Positions 36,158-45,157 of a stretch of 64,000 nucleotides of DNA are shown in pieces; within the stretch, counting starts at the first letter, position 1, and each line of letters opens with the position of its first letter. Below the pieces are notes generated by a model. The model was not told where the DNA came from. It was given only the letters and a program-made list of their open reading frames with translations, and made no database searches. The position numbers and the translations under genes are program-made. The stretch comes from Phocaeicola plebeius DSM 17135. Its GTDB lineage: Bacteria; Bacteroidota; Bacteroidia; Bacteroidales; Bacteroidaceae. Location of the stretch: the NCBI RefSeq assembly GCF_000187895.1, contig NZ_DS990119.1, positions 124,001 through 188,000 on the forward strand. The letters run 5' to 3'.

Positions 36158-36942
36158 AGGACAACAAGCAGAACTTAACCGACCTTATCGGGGCATTGGC
36201 AGTGGACATTGAGGAAGTCAAGAAAAAACTGGACGCAAAGGATAGCCCGGACAAGAACGAGGCATTGAAAAGGCTGGAAGCGAAGCTGGAGCCTGTTATA
36301 CGGTTCTTCAATGGCAATGCACCGGAAAATGTCAATGCCATTTTCGGAAGCAAGGAAGCCATCAAAGAGTACAAGCAATCAATAGGTGATGAAGCGGTAG
36401 CAAGTTTACGGTTATACACTGAAGCCAACGAGAAGGATATGCACAAGCATGGAGTTCCCACTATTAAGGAACAACTTAACAAGATACTGGGGCTGCTGAC
36501 AAGTCATATGGAGAATGATAAGCTGGCTTCGGGAAAAGCACAGCACAGACAAGGCTTCATATCTGGACTGTGGCAGGCAATCCGCCCGGACAAGGCAATA
36601 AGCGCAATAAGGCTGTTATGGAGCAAAGTTCCCAATGGCTGGCACAAGAACCCTTACGCATGGGCTGGTATTGGTTGTATGCTCGTATTCTTTGCCCTGT
36701 TTGCCGTCAGTTGGGTACAATGGCATGAGTACCGGGAAGAAAACAGGCGGTTGAGAACGGTTGCAGACAAACACCATGTGACTACAATCATGCTTAACGA
36801 GTTGCACCCAGGACTAGCTGTGACCGTCGGAGCTTACGAGAAACTGGTGGATGTTGTCGGTGCGGATTCCACTTTAGTCATATTCAACAGGCAGGTCAAG
36901 ACAGTGAGAGAAGAAGAAAAACAATCCAAACAACAAAAATAA
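36154..36942 (+). CDS. Membrane-anchored mobilization accessory protein
   Basis: A 262-residue protein coupled to the relaxase by a 4 bp overlap. The N-terminal part is helical and charged (LAVDIEEVKKKLDAKDSPDKNEALKRLEAKL); one membrane helix lies at about 168-190 (PYAWAGIGCMLVFFALFAVSWV), and a helical tail follows. Similar proteins follow relaxase genes in Bacteroides elements (MobB-like), perhaps linking the relaxosome to the helper transfer channel. No further motif is visible. Confidence 0.72.
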   Translation: MKDNKQNLTDLIGALAVDIEEVKKKLDAKDSPDKNEALKRLEAKLEPVIRFFNGNAPENVNAIFGSKEAIKEYKQSIGDEAVASLRLYTEANEKDMHKHGVPTIKEQLNKILGLLTSHMENDKLASGKAQHRQGFISGLWQAIRPDKAISAIRLLWSKVPNGWHKNPYAWAGIGCMLVFFALFAVSWVQWHEYREENRRLRTVADKHHVTTIMLNELHPGLAVTVGAYEKLVDVVGADSTLVIFNRQVKTVREEEKQSKQQK

Positions 36943-36947
36943 AGTGA

Positions 36948-38159
36948 ATGGCATCCATAAAAGTGAAATTTCGTTCTTCCACCGCAAGCGGCAGGGAGGG
37001 CAGCATCTATTATCAGGTAATCCACGGGCGCATAGTCCGCCAAGTCAGGACGGACTACCGCATATTTGACACGGAATGGGACAGGAGAACTTCCTCTGTG
37101 AAAATCTTGCCCGAAATCGGTGAAAACAGGAAACGGTATCTCCGTGAAGTGGTGGAACATATTGACTGGGACACCAGACGGTTGAAAGCCATAGTCGTCC
37201 AATGCGACAGGCAGGGAGGAATTTATTCCGCTGATAGTATCATTGAAAAATTCAATAGGCAAACGGGCGAACAATCGCTGTTCCGTTTCATGCAGGGCAT
37301 CATAGGACAGTTGAAGCAGCTTGGCAAAGTCCGCACATCAGAAACCTATACGGCGGCATTGGCCAGTTTTATGAAGTTTCGTGAGGGGCAGGACATACTC
37401 TTGTGCGAGATAGACGGCAACACCATGATGCTTTACGAGGCCTGGCTCAAAGGCAAGGGCATCTGCCCCAACACGGTTTCCTTTTATATGCGCATACTCC
37501 GTGCCGTTTACAACCGTGCCGTGGAAAAGGAGCTGACGGAACAGAAGCACCCTTTCAAACACGTTTACACTGGCATCGGGAAGACGGTAAAACGCGCCAT
37601 TCCGTTGAAAGCCATCAAACACATTAAGGAACTTGATTTGACTCTGAAACCGCATCTGGATTATGCAAGGGATATGTTCCTCTTCTCCTTTTATACCCGT
37701 GGCATGTCATTCATTGATATGGCCTATCTGAAAAAATCGGACTTGAAGAACGGAACCATCACGTACCGGAGAAGAAAGACCGGGCAGCAGCTCACCGTCA
37801 AGTGGGAGAAGTGCATGGAAGACATCATCGCCAAGTATAGAGAGAATACGGCCACCCGTTACCTCCTGCCGATAATTACAAACCCCTGTTCCGATGAACG
37901 GACACAATACCGTAATGCCATCTGCCGCATCAATGTGGCGTTGAAGGAAGTTGCCGGTCAGGCAGGATTGAACATACCGCTGACCATGCACGTTGCCCGC
38001 CATTGTTGGGCGAGCGTTGCCAAGAGCAAGAACATCCCTCTTTCTGTCATCAGCGAGGGCATGGGACATGATTCGGAAGAGACTACGCGCATCTATCTCG
38101 CATCGCTTGACACAAGCGTGGTGGACAAGGCAAACAGCCTTATCCTGAAAGATTTTTGA
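36948..38159 (+). CDS. Tyrosine recombinase, invertase (Tsr) type
   Basis: A 403-residue recombinase distinct from the left-end integrase. Residues: Arg in YTRGMSFIDMAYLKKSDL, Lys in YRRRKTGQQLTVKW, HVARHCWAS (His-x-x-Arg), His in GMGHDSEET, and Tyr in RIYLASL. FYTRGMSFIDMAYL and RRKTGQQL are typical of the Bacteroides Tsr enzymes that invert promoters and DNA segments. The gene ends 39 bp before a 192 bp segment bounded by 20 bp inverted repeats, its probable substrate. The 5 bp gap to the membrane protein gene suggests expression with the mobilization genes. Confidence 0.88.
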   Translation: MASIKVKFRSSTASGREGSIYYQVIHGRIVRQVRTDYRIFDTEWDRRTSSVKILPEIGENRKRYLREVVEHIDWDTRRLKAIVVQCDRQGGIYSADSIIEKFNRQTGEQSLFRFMQGIIGQLKQLGKVRTSETYTAALASFMKFREGQDILLCEIDGNTMMLYEAWLKGKGICPNTVSFYMRILRAVYNRAVEKELTEQKHPFKHVYTGIGKTVKRAIPLKAIKHIKELDLTLKPHLDYARDMFLFSFYTRGMSFIDMAYLKKSDLKNGTITYRRRKTGQQLTVKWEKCMEDIIAKYRENTATRYLLPIITNPCSDERTQYRNAICRINVALKEVAGQAGLNIPLTMHVARHCWASVAKSKNIPLSVISEGMGHDSEETTRIYLASLDTSVVDKANSLILKDF

Positions 38160-38198
38160 CCGGATATTTATGGTGAAATGTGTTGAGCGAAAAGACGA

Positions 38199-38390
38199 AT
38201 CTCTTGATAAGAGTTATAGTTGATATTGCAAAGGTACGCATAATATTTCAAATACCGTGTTCATTCCTCATTTATAATGATATATGAGAGGCATTTTGTG
38301 AGAATCTGTTTTGCAAATGCGTCAGATTTTGCCAGTATAGCACTGATTATTAGAGCCCGTTCCTTTGAAATATATCTCTTATCAAGAGAT
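38199..38390. promoter_or_regulatory. Invertible promoter segment upstream of the type ISP gene
   Basis: Left repeat 38199-38218 (ATCTCTTGATAAGAGTTATA) and right repeat 38371-38390 (TATATCTCTTATCAAGAGAT) are inverted copies matching at 19 of 20 positions. Each has an internal palindrome CTCTT-GAT-AAGAG, as expected for a tyrosine-recombinase site. Inside, CAAAGGTA (38229-38236) is a -7 box TACCTTTG on the minus strand, so in this copy the best promoter points away from the enzyme gene. Inversion would place it 28 bp upstream of the ATG (38389), whose AT is part of the repeat and is kept in both states. A weaker forward box (TTCCTTTG, 38360-38367) exists; the -33 element of the main promoter is poor. 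Confidence 0.75.
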
Positions 38391-41300
38391 GAATTTCAAG
38401 GAAATACTACATAAATTTCGTACCGAATCATTCACAGAAAAGGAAAAAGGTACAAAGTTCGAGCGACTGATGCGCTCATGGTTATTAACAGACCCACGCT
38501 ACAATGAGCTTGAATCGGTCTGGCTATGGGAAGATTTTCCGGGGCGAAACGATTTTGGCGGTAATGACACAGGTATCGACCTTGTGGCCAAAACTGAATT
38601 GGGTGACTATTGGGCTATCCAGTGTAAATGCTATGCTGAGAATACAATCATAGATAAACCTGCTGTAGATTCATTTCTCGCCACTTCCAGCCGCACGTTC
38701 ACAAACGAGGTAACATTCCAAACAGTCCGTTTTTCAAATCGTATTTGGATTTCAACCACAAACCATTGGGGAACTAATGCAGAAGAGGCTATCCGAAACC
38801 AGGAACCGCCTGTTACGCGCATCGGTATGGCAGACCTTGATTCATCTCCTGTGGACTGGCAAAAGCTGATGGACGGTCTAACCGGAAATTCTGCACTGGT
38901 GGAGGGCAAGAAGCCTCGTGAACACCAATTGAATGCCATATCAAAAGCATACGTTCATTATATGGCAGATGGTAACGAGAGGGGCAAGCTCATTATGGCT
39001 TGCGGTACAGGTAAAACCTACACTTCGCTGCTCATTGCGGAACAGTTGTTTGACAACAAAGGCTTGGTGCTGTTCATGGTTCCGTCCATCGCCTTGTTGG
39101 GGCAGTCGCTCAACGCATGGTCGGCAGATGCGAAGAAGCCCATTAAGGCTGTCTGCATCTGTTCCGATTCCAAAGCCTCACGCAAAACCACCAAGGGATC
39201 TGACGATACGGACGACAGCGTGGTTGACCTTGCCGTACCAGCATCCACCAATCCACAATCCATTGCATCCCAATTAAAGAAATATCGGGATCATGACGGC
39301 TTGGTAGTCGTGTTCTCCACCTACCAATCCATAGATGCCGTTTCTGCAGCTCAACAGGAGATTTTATCCGAGACAAACGGAGAATACGGCGTGTTTGATT
39401 TCATTATTTGTGACGAGGCACACCGCACTACCGGCGTAAAAATAGCCGATAAGGATGAGAGCAACTTTATCAAGATACATTCCAATGAGAATGTACAAGG
39501 TCGGAAACGCCTTTATATGACTGCCACACCGCGTTTGTATGGGGAATCTGCCAAGATAAAGGCATCGGAAAAGGATTGCATTCTCTGCTCGATGGATGAC
39601 AAAGCCATTTATGGAGAGGAATTTTATCGCGTGAATTTCTCATACGCCGTTCAAAATGGTTTATTGACGGATTACAAGGTGCTTGTCCTTACCGTTAGTG
39701 AAGATGATGTGCCTGACAACATAAAACAAGACATCACCAATTCTACCACCGAACTGAATTTTGACGACACATCCAAGCTCATTGGAGTAATAAACGGATT
39801 GTCAAAAATGATACAGGGCGATGACCATCGTACATGGGATGCCGACCCACGCATGATGCGCCGTGCCGTGGCGTTCTGTTCAGCCATAGGCAACGAAACA
39901 AAAGCCGGAACTTCAAAATATGTAGCTTCGGTGCTTCCAAGAATATCCGGGAAATACGAAGAAAATCTTGATTCAGAAAGCCTTTCGCATACCGTTTCAG
40001 TAACGACACGGCATATAGATGGTTCTATGAACTCGCAGAAGCGTAATGGAATCCTGCAATGGCTGGCGGAAGAGTCTGACAATGAACGTGAATGCCGTAT
40101 TGTAACCAACGTGCGTTGTCTGTCCGAGGGTGTGGATGTGCCGTCTCTCGATGCCGTATTGTTTCTTTCTGCCCGTAATTCGCAGGTGGATGTGGTGCAG
40201 TCGGTTGGCCGTGTGATGCGTACATTTCACAAAGGGCAATCCGATGAAAAAAAGTATGGATATATCATCATCCCTATTGTCGTGCCATCCGATATTTCAG
40301 CGGAGGAAGCTCTTGACAACAACAAGACATTCGATGTGGTGTGGGCTATCTTGAACGCGCTCCGCTCACACGATGACCGTTTCAATGCAATGGTAAACAA
40401 GATAGCTCTCAACAAGCAGAAGCCGAACAAACAGACCGGCACACCGTCTGTTACCATAGGCCGACCGGGATTGGGTGCAAATGATGGAGAAGCGGAAGCA
40501 CAACAAATTGAAAATGCAGAAATTGCCAGACAGTTGGAACTTCGTTTCGGGGAGATACAAGACGGCATGTATGCCAAACTCGTGGAAAAATGCGGTGACC
40601 GTCTTTATTGGGAGAATTGGGCAAAAGAGGTCGGTCTTATTGCGCACAAATTTATTGAGCGTATTTCCAAACTTATTCAGTCCGGCGTACACAAAAAGGC
40701 TTTCAATGAATATTTAAAGGGATTACAGCGAGACCTTAATCCATCGGTAGATGCTGCCCAAGCCATTGAAATGCTGGCACAGCACATCATCACCCGACCT
40801 GTATTTGACGCTCTGTTTTCAGATTACCAGTTTGTCAATAATAACACCGTGAGCCGTTCCATGCAGCGCATGATAGACCTCTTGCAAGAGCAGGCTTTTG
40901 AAAAAGATACCGAGGTGCTGGAGAAGTTCTACCAATCGGTAAGGACAAATGTAGGCGGTATTGATAATTTGGAGGGTAAGCAGACAATCATAAAGAACCT
41001 CTATGAAAAATTTTTCAAAGGTGCGTTTCCGCTTACAGTGGAGAAACTGGGTATTGTTTATACACCGGTGGAATGCGTGGATTTCATCATCCGTTCAGTG
41101 GATGATATTCTCAAAGCAGAGTTCAATACTTCGCTGACTGAGCAAAACGTTCATATCCTTGATCCGTTTACAGGTACGGGTACTTTTATTACCCGTTTGC
41201 TACAGTCCGGTCTTATTCGACCAGAGGATATGGAACGTAAATATCGGAATGAAATCCATTGTAATGAGATTGTATTGTTGGCCTATTATATTGCTGATGT

Positions 41301-43365
41301 GAATATTGAATCTGTATTCCATGACATTACCCACAGGGAGACTTATTTACCGTATAGCGGTATCTGCCTGACCGATACGTTCCAGTTGGCAGAGAAAAAG
41401 CATAACGAACTTTTCACCGAGTTTTTCCAAGATAATTCCAAGCGGGTGAAGAAACAGATGGCTACACACGTAAGGGTAATTATTGGAAATCCGCCGTATT
41501 CCATAGGACAAAAATCGGCTAATGACAATGCACAGAATTTGTCTTACCCGTATCTTGATAAACGTGTATCAGAGACGTATGCAGCGAAGAGTTCAGCCAC
41601 TCTGAACAAGTCTCTTTACGACAGTTATGTAAAAGCTTTTCGCTGGGCTTCAGACCGCATCCCGCAGAATGAAGGTGGTATTGTTGCATTCATAAGTAAT
41701 GGTGCATGGATTGATGGGGCTGGGCAGGATGGTATGCGTCGTTGTATTGAAGATGAATTTACTTCTGTTTATGTGCTAAATTTGCGTGGAAATCAGCGTA
41801 CATCAGGTGAATTATCACGTAAAGAGGGTGGTAAAATCTTTGGTAGCGGTTCACGTACCCCTATCTCCATAACTTTCCTTGTCAAAAATCCGGTAAAGAA
41901 AGGTCAAAAGGCTGTTACCCATTATCACGATATAGGTGATTATCTTAGTCGTGAGCAGAAACTCATGATGGTAAAAGATTTCCGTTCCATTTCTTCAGAG
42001 AAATTGAAATGGCAGATTATCACACCTAATGATAAAGCTGATTGGATAAATCAACGTGATGGGGTGTTTGATAATTTGATTCCATTGAACCCTGATAAGA
42101 AATTAAACTCTAATTCACACTCTATTTTTATTGTAAATGGGCCAAATATTGCCACAGGTAGAGATAGTTGGACTTACAATTATTCTTCGAGCGTATTAAA
42201 AGGTAATATAAAAAGGCTCATACAGAATTACAATTCGGAGATAAATTATCCTGTAAATGATATTACTAATGACCCAACAAAAATTAGTTGGACTGCGGGA
42301 TTACGTTTAAAGGCGACAAAGCATCAAGAGATTGAATATACCTCTAATGTAATAAATCAAAGCATGTACCGCCCCTTTTGTAAACAAAATTTGTACTATG
42401 AAAAGGATTTGATAGAGCGACCAGGTATTCAATTCACTGCTTTTAATTCAGATAATCTCATCATTTGTGTTAAAGGCGTTGGAGAGAAAGATTTTTCATG
42501 CTATATTTCAAAAACATTGTCCGATTATCAACTATTATTTAATAGCCAATGTTTCCCCTTATATTGGTATGAGGAAAACAAGAATTCCCAAGCAACACTC
42601 TTTGATGATGCGGAAACTACCAAATATATTCGCCGGGACGGAATAACCGACTGGATTCTGAAAGAAGTCCGTAGCCGTTTCGGAGGTTCAAAAAACATTA
42701 CCAAAGAACACATATTCTACTATGTGTATGGGCTTCTTCATTCTAAGCAATACCGTGAGCGATTTGCCGATGATTTGAAAAAATCATTGCCACGCATCCC
42801 CATTGTGGATAGCGTACAGGACTTCATGTCCTTTTATAAAGCAGGCAAAGAACTTGCCGATCTGCATCTAAATTACGAACAAAACATAAACGAGCCGGCT
42901 ATCGGGCAAGATGGAAATTATCTGTTTTTCGCTGCAATGCCTATGTCAGCTCATAGGACTTGTAGCGTAGAAGTGAATGGCGATATGGATATTTGGCAAA
43001 ATGACTGGACGGATGAAACCTACCAATACTTTGCCGTTGATAAAATGAGGTTTGCCAAAGTTCGTGACGAGAGTGGAAAACTGGTTGCCGATAAGACCCG
43101 TATCATTTATAACGAGAACATTATCATTGAGAACATACCACTGAAAGCATACGAATACATCGTTAATGGTAAATCTGCAGTCGAGTGGGTAATGGAACGC
43201 TATGCCGTCACAATCGACAAAGCGTCCCAAATCAAAAATGATCCAAACGACTGGTCGCGAGAACACAAACAACCCCGTTATATCCTCGACTTACTTCTAT
43301 CTGTCATTATGCTATCTTGCCAAACAGTAGATATAGTAAACACTTTACCTAATTTAAAAATTTGA
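38389..43365 (+). CDS. Type ISP restriction-modification enzyme (nuclease-helicase-methyltransferase)
   Basis: A 1658-residue single-chain enzyme. In order: Mrr-like nuclease (Glu in KGTKFERL, Asp in DTGIDLVA at about 64, QCK at about 78-80); SF2 translocase with Walker A ACGTGKT (about 204), CDEAHRT (about 341) and QSVGRVMRT; a helical coupler; N6-adenine methyltransferase with motif I DPFTGTGTF (about 924) and GNPPYSIG (about 1034); and a C-terminal target-recognition part. This is the LlaGI/LlaBIII plan: it methylates one strand and cuts after head-to-head translocation. The ATG at 38389 is preferred over an in-frame TTG at 38365; it lies on the edge of the invertible segment. Confidence 0.9.
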   Translation: MNFKEILHKFRTESFTEKEKGTKFERLMRSWLLTDPRYNELESVWLWEDFPGRNDFGGNDTGIDLVAKTELGDYWAIQCKCYAENTIIDKPAVDSFLATSSRTFTNEVTFQTVRFSNRIWISTTNHWGTNAEEAIRNQEPPVTRIGMADLDSSPVDWQKLMDGLTGNSALVEGKKPREHQLNAISKAYVHYMADGNERGKLIMACGTGKTYTSLLIAEQLFDNKGLVLFMVPSIALLGQSLNAWSADAKKPIKAVCICSDSKASRKTTKGSDDTDDSVVDLAVPASTNPQSIASQLKKYRDHDGLVVVFSTYQSIDAVSAAQQEILSETNGEYGVFDFIICDEAHRTTGVKIADKDESNFIKIHSNENVQGRKRLYMTATPRLYGESAKIKASEKDCILCSMDDKAIYGEEFYRVNFSYAVQNGLLTDYKVLVLTVSEDDVPDNIKQDITNSTTELNFDDTSKLIGVINGLSKMIQGDDHRTWDADPRMMRRAVAFCSAIGNETKAGTSKYVASVLPRISGKYEENLDSESLSHTVSVTTRHIDGSMNSQKRNGILQWLAEESDNERECRIVTNVRCLSEGVDVPSLDAVLFLSARNSQVDVVQSVGRVMRTFHKGQSDEKKYGYIIIPIVVPSDISAEEALDNNKTFDVVWAILNALRSHDDRFNAMVNKIALNKQKPNKQTGTPSVTIGRPGLGANDGEAEAQQIENAEIARQLELRFGEIQDGMYAKLVEKCGDRLYWENWAKEVGLIAHKFIERISKLIQSGVHKKAFNEYLKGLQRDLNPSVDAAQAIEMLAQHIITRPVFDALFSDYQFVNNNTVSRSMQRMIDLLQEQAFEKDTEVLEKFYQSVRTNVGGIDNLEGKQTIIKNLYEKFFKGAFPLTVEKLGIVYTPVECVDFIIRSVDDILKAEFNTSLTEQNVHILDPFTGTGTFITRLLQSGLIRPEDMERKYRNEIHCNEIVLLAYYIADVNIESVFHDITHRETYLPYSGICLTDTFQLAEKKHNELFTEFFQDNSKRVKKQMATHVRVIIGNPPYSIGQKSANDNAQNLSYPYLDKRVSETYAAKSSATLNKSLYDSYVKAFRWASDRIPQNEGGIVAFISNGAWIDGAGQDGMRRCIEDEFTSVYVLNLRGNQRTSGELSRKEGGKIFGSGSRTPISITFLVKNPVKKGQKAVTHYHDIGDYLSREQKLMMVKDFRSISSEKLKWQIITPNDKADWINQRDGVFDNLIPLNPDKKLNSNSHSIFIVNGPNIATGRDSWTYNYSSSVLKGNIKRLIQNYNSEINYPVNDITNDPTKISWTAGLRLKATKHQEIEYTSNVINQSMYRPFCKQNLYYEKDLIERPGIQFTAFNSDNLIICVKGVGEKDFSCYISKTLSDYQLLFNSQCFPLYWYEENKNSQATLFDDAETTKYIRRDGITDWILKEVRSRFGGSKNITKEHIFYYVYGLLHSKQYRERFADDLKKSLPRIPIVDSVQDFMSFYKAGKELADLHLNYEQNINEPAIGQDGNYLFFAAMPMSAHRTCSVEVNGDMDIWQNDWTDETYQYFAVDKMRFAKVRDESGKLVADKTRIIYNENIIIENIPLKAYEYIVNGKSAVEWVMERYAVTIDKASQIKNDPNDWSREHKQPRYILDLLLSVIMLSCQTVDIVNTLPNLKI

Positions 43366-43378
43366 TTTATAATCAATA

Positions 43379-43422
43379 ATGCAAAATAGCCTATAAGTTG
43401 TTATCTATAGGCTATTTTGCAT
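43379..43422. terminator. Bidirectional terminator between the cargo genes
   Basis: A perfect 17 bp stem (43379-43395 with 43406-43422) with a 10-base loop. The stop codon of the minus-strand gene (43401-43403) sits in the loop, so one arm codes for its last residues. Confidence 0.85.
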
Positions 43423-45146
43423 ATAGTTAAATGTTTTTTTTCTTTTGACTGTAGTTCATTGCAAATTTGATTAAAAAGAGAATCATCAAAAGGTTTATTG
43501 ATTATTTCTTGTGATACGAAAGTGTAAAAAGGGAAAAATTTATGATAAACCTCGTACAGTATTTCTTCTGGAGCTACTTTTTTCCTACATCTCTGCAGAT
43601 AACTATAATAATCCTCAATCAATTTCTTTAGATGGATTTTGCCCGTCTTAAAATAGGTTGCATATGAAATGAGAGTGTCTAATTCTATTACAACAAGTGG
43701 ATAAATTTTTGCTTTTACATTGCATTCTTTTAATTTGCTTTGTAGAGCATCGTTTAGAATATAGTTCAAACCAGGAACACATAGCAAACTGTCATCTAAA
43801 ACTAATATTGGATATATTCGCGGATGTTTTGGTAATTTCATATCCCATATAAAGTTTCTTGCATCAATTGCTCTTATGTGCTCAACAAGTTGGTCAACAC
43901 CAACTTGTTTGATAAGTTTCTTGTTTAATTCATCTCCTATCTTGTTGTAATCCTTACTATTTATGACATTTTTATTTATCTTGATATCTTTATTTTCAAA
44001 TAAAAAAATATTATTACCATCACGATGGTAGAAATCTGGCTCTTTATCTTTTTTAGGAAACAATTTCTTGCAATCATCACCAGTTAATTTTATACCTCGT
44101 TGTTTATAAAGTGTATTCTTTACAAATTTGTAAAATAAATATTTTTCAGAAAATTCCGTCGTGATATAAGTTGGAAAACCTTTTATTTTCACCGGATTAT
44201 CAAACGAGGCGTTTATTTTGTTAAATTCAAAATAAACGCTTCTATAAAGGTGATTTATACAGAATATGGCGTTAATCGGCAAGAATGTTTGTTTGTCAAT
44301 TTCAATCAATGGATAAGTCTTGAAAAATGTGTAATCGCAGTTTTCGTTTGTTGGAATAACATAGTCAGCACTAAAAGAATGAGTGTGCAAATAATTATAT
44401 CCTTCAAGTCTTTCGTTTAGTTTAATTACAGGGAATTTATCATTTTCATTTTGCAGCGGATATAATATTAACTGTATTACATTATATAGATATTGCGTCC
44501 AACTTTGAAAGCCATTGTTTTTCAGAAATTGAGTAAGATGTGGTTGTAACTTTGATTTTTCACAAAATTTAAAGAAATAGTACCCTTTAATAACCTGAAG
44601 AACAGAGATAAATTCTGATTTCAGATTTAGCCTCTCATGATTGTTTATGAAATTACATACTAATGATTTTGCATAATATAGATTGGTGAAATTTTTATTA
44701 TCGTCAAATTCTTCTAATACATTTGTTTTACTTATATTGCTATTTATTAGCAATATAGCCTTGAATAGATATTGTTCTTGTGTCGTTTGTGGTAAAACAT
44801 TTGTAAAGTTTGATATTGAGAATATCTGTTTTAGCAATTCAAGTCCTGTAGATTCGGAGAGGATGAAGTATGTGCGTGGTATTATATTTGTTGGGTCATT
44901 GAGGGTCTTGGCGTAATGATTGCTCATTATGTCTAATACACTTTTTACAAAATCATGGTTCTGTTTGCAAAAAAATGTTGTCACATAATTATTAAGAGTC
45001 TTGAACTTACCTCCAGAATATATTATAAATAAGGCAAAGCGTATCAGCCAATTCTTGTCTAATTCTTTTAAGTAGTCAGATATAGGTAGAGGCTCATCGC
45101 TAAATACCATTTCGTATGTTATATAAATATTCGGTTCAATTTTCAT
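43401..45146 (-). CDS. Unrecognised AT-rich protein with PD-(D/E)XK-like nuclease motif
   Basis: A 581-residue protein that I do not recognise. The first about 310 residues are helical and rich in aromatic residues, without motif or membrane segment. At 369-386 it reads EPDFYHRDGNN then IFLFENK: a Pro-Asp, a turn, a hydrophobic beta strand and Glu-x-Lys, the spacing of a PD-(D/E)XK active site (Asp 371, Glu 384, Lys 386). A helix with Gln 419 (KQVGVDQLVEHI) follows, as in several such nucleases. The gene is very AT-rich (roughly a quarter to a third G+C by eye). It starts 11 bp after the Abi_2 gene and shares its promoter. A nuclease effector of a two-gene defence system is inferred. Confidence 0.7.
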   Translation of the reverse strand: MKIEPNIYITYEMVFSDEPLPISDYLKELDKNWLIRFALFIIYSGGKFKTLNNYVTTFFCKQNHDFVKSVLDIMSNHYAKTLNDPTNIIPRTYFILSESTGLELLKQIFSISNFTNVLPQTTQEQYLFKAILLINSNISKTNVLEEFDDNKNFTNLYYAKSLVCNFINNHERLNLKSEFISVLQVIKGYYFFKFCEKSKLQPHLTQFLKNNGFQSWTQYLYNVIQLILYPLQNENDKFPVIKLNERLEGYNYLHTHSFSADYVIPTNENCDYTFFKTYPLIEIDKQTFLPINAIFCINHLYRSVYFEFNKINASFDNPVKIKGFPTYITTEFSEKYLFYKFVKNTLYKQRGIKLTGDDCKKLFPKKDKEPDFYHRDGNNIFLFENKDIKINKNVINSKDYNKIGDELNKKLIKQVGVDQLVEHIRAIDARNFIWDMKLPKHPRIYPILVLDDSLLCVPGLNYILNDALQSKLKECNVKAKIYPLVVIELDTLISYATYFKTGKIHLKKLIEDYYSYLQRCRKKVAPEEILYEVYHKFFPFYTFVSQEIINKPFDDSLFNQICNELQSKEKKHLTICKIAYR

Positions 45147-45157
45147 TATAAAAACAT

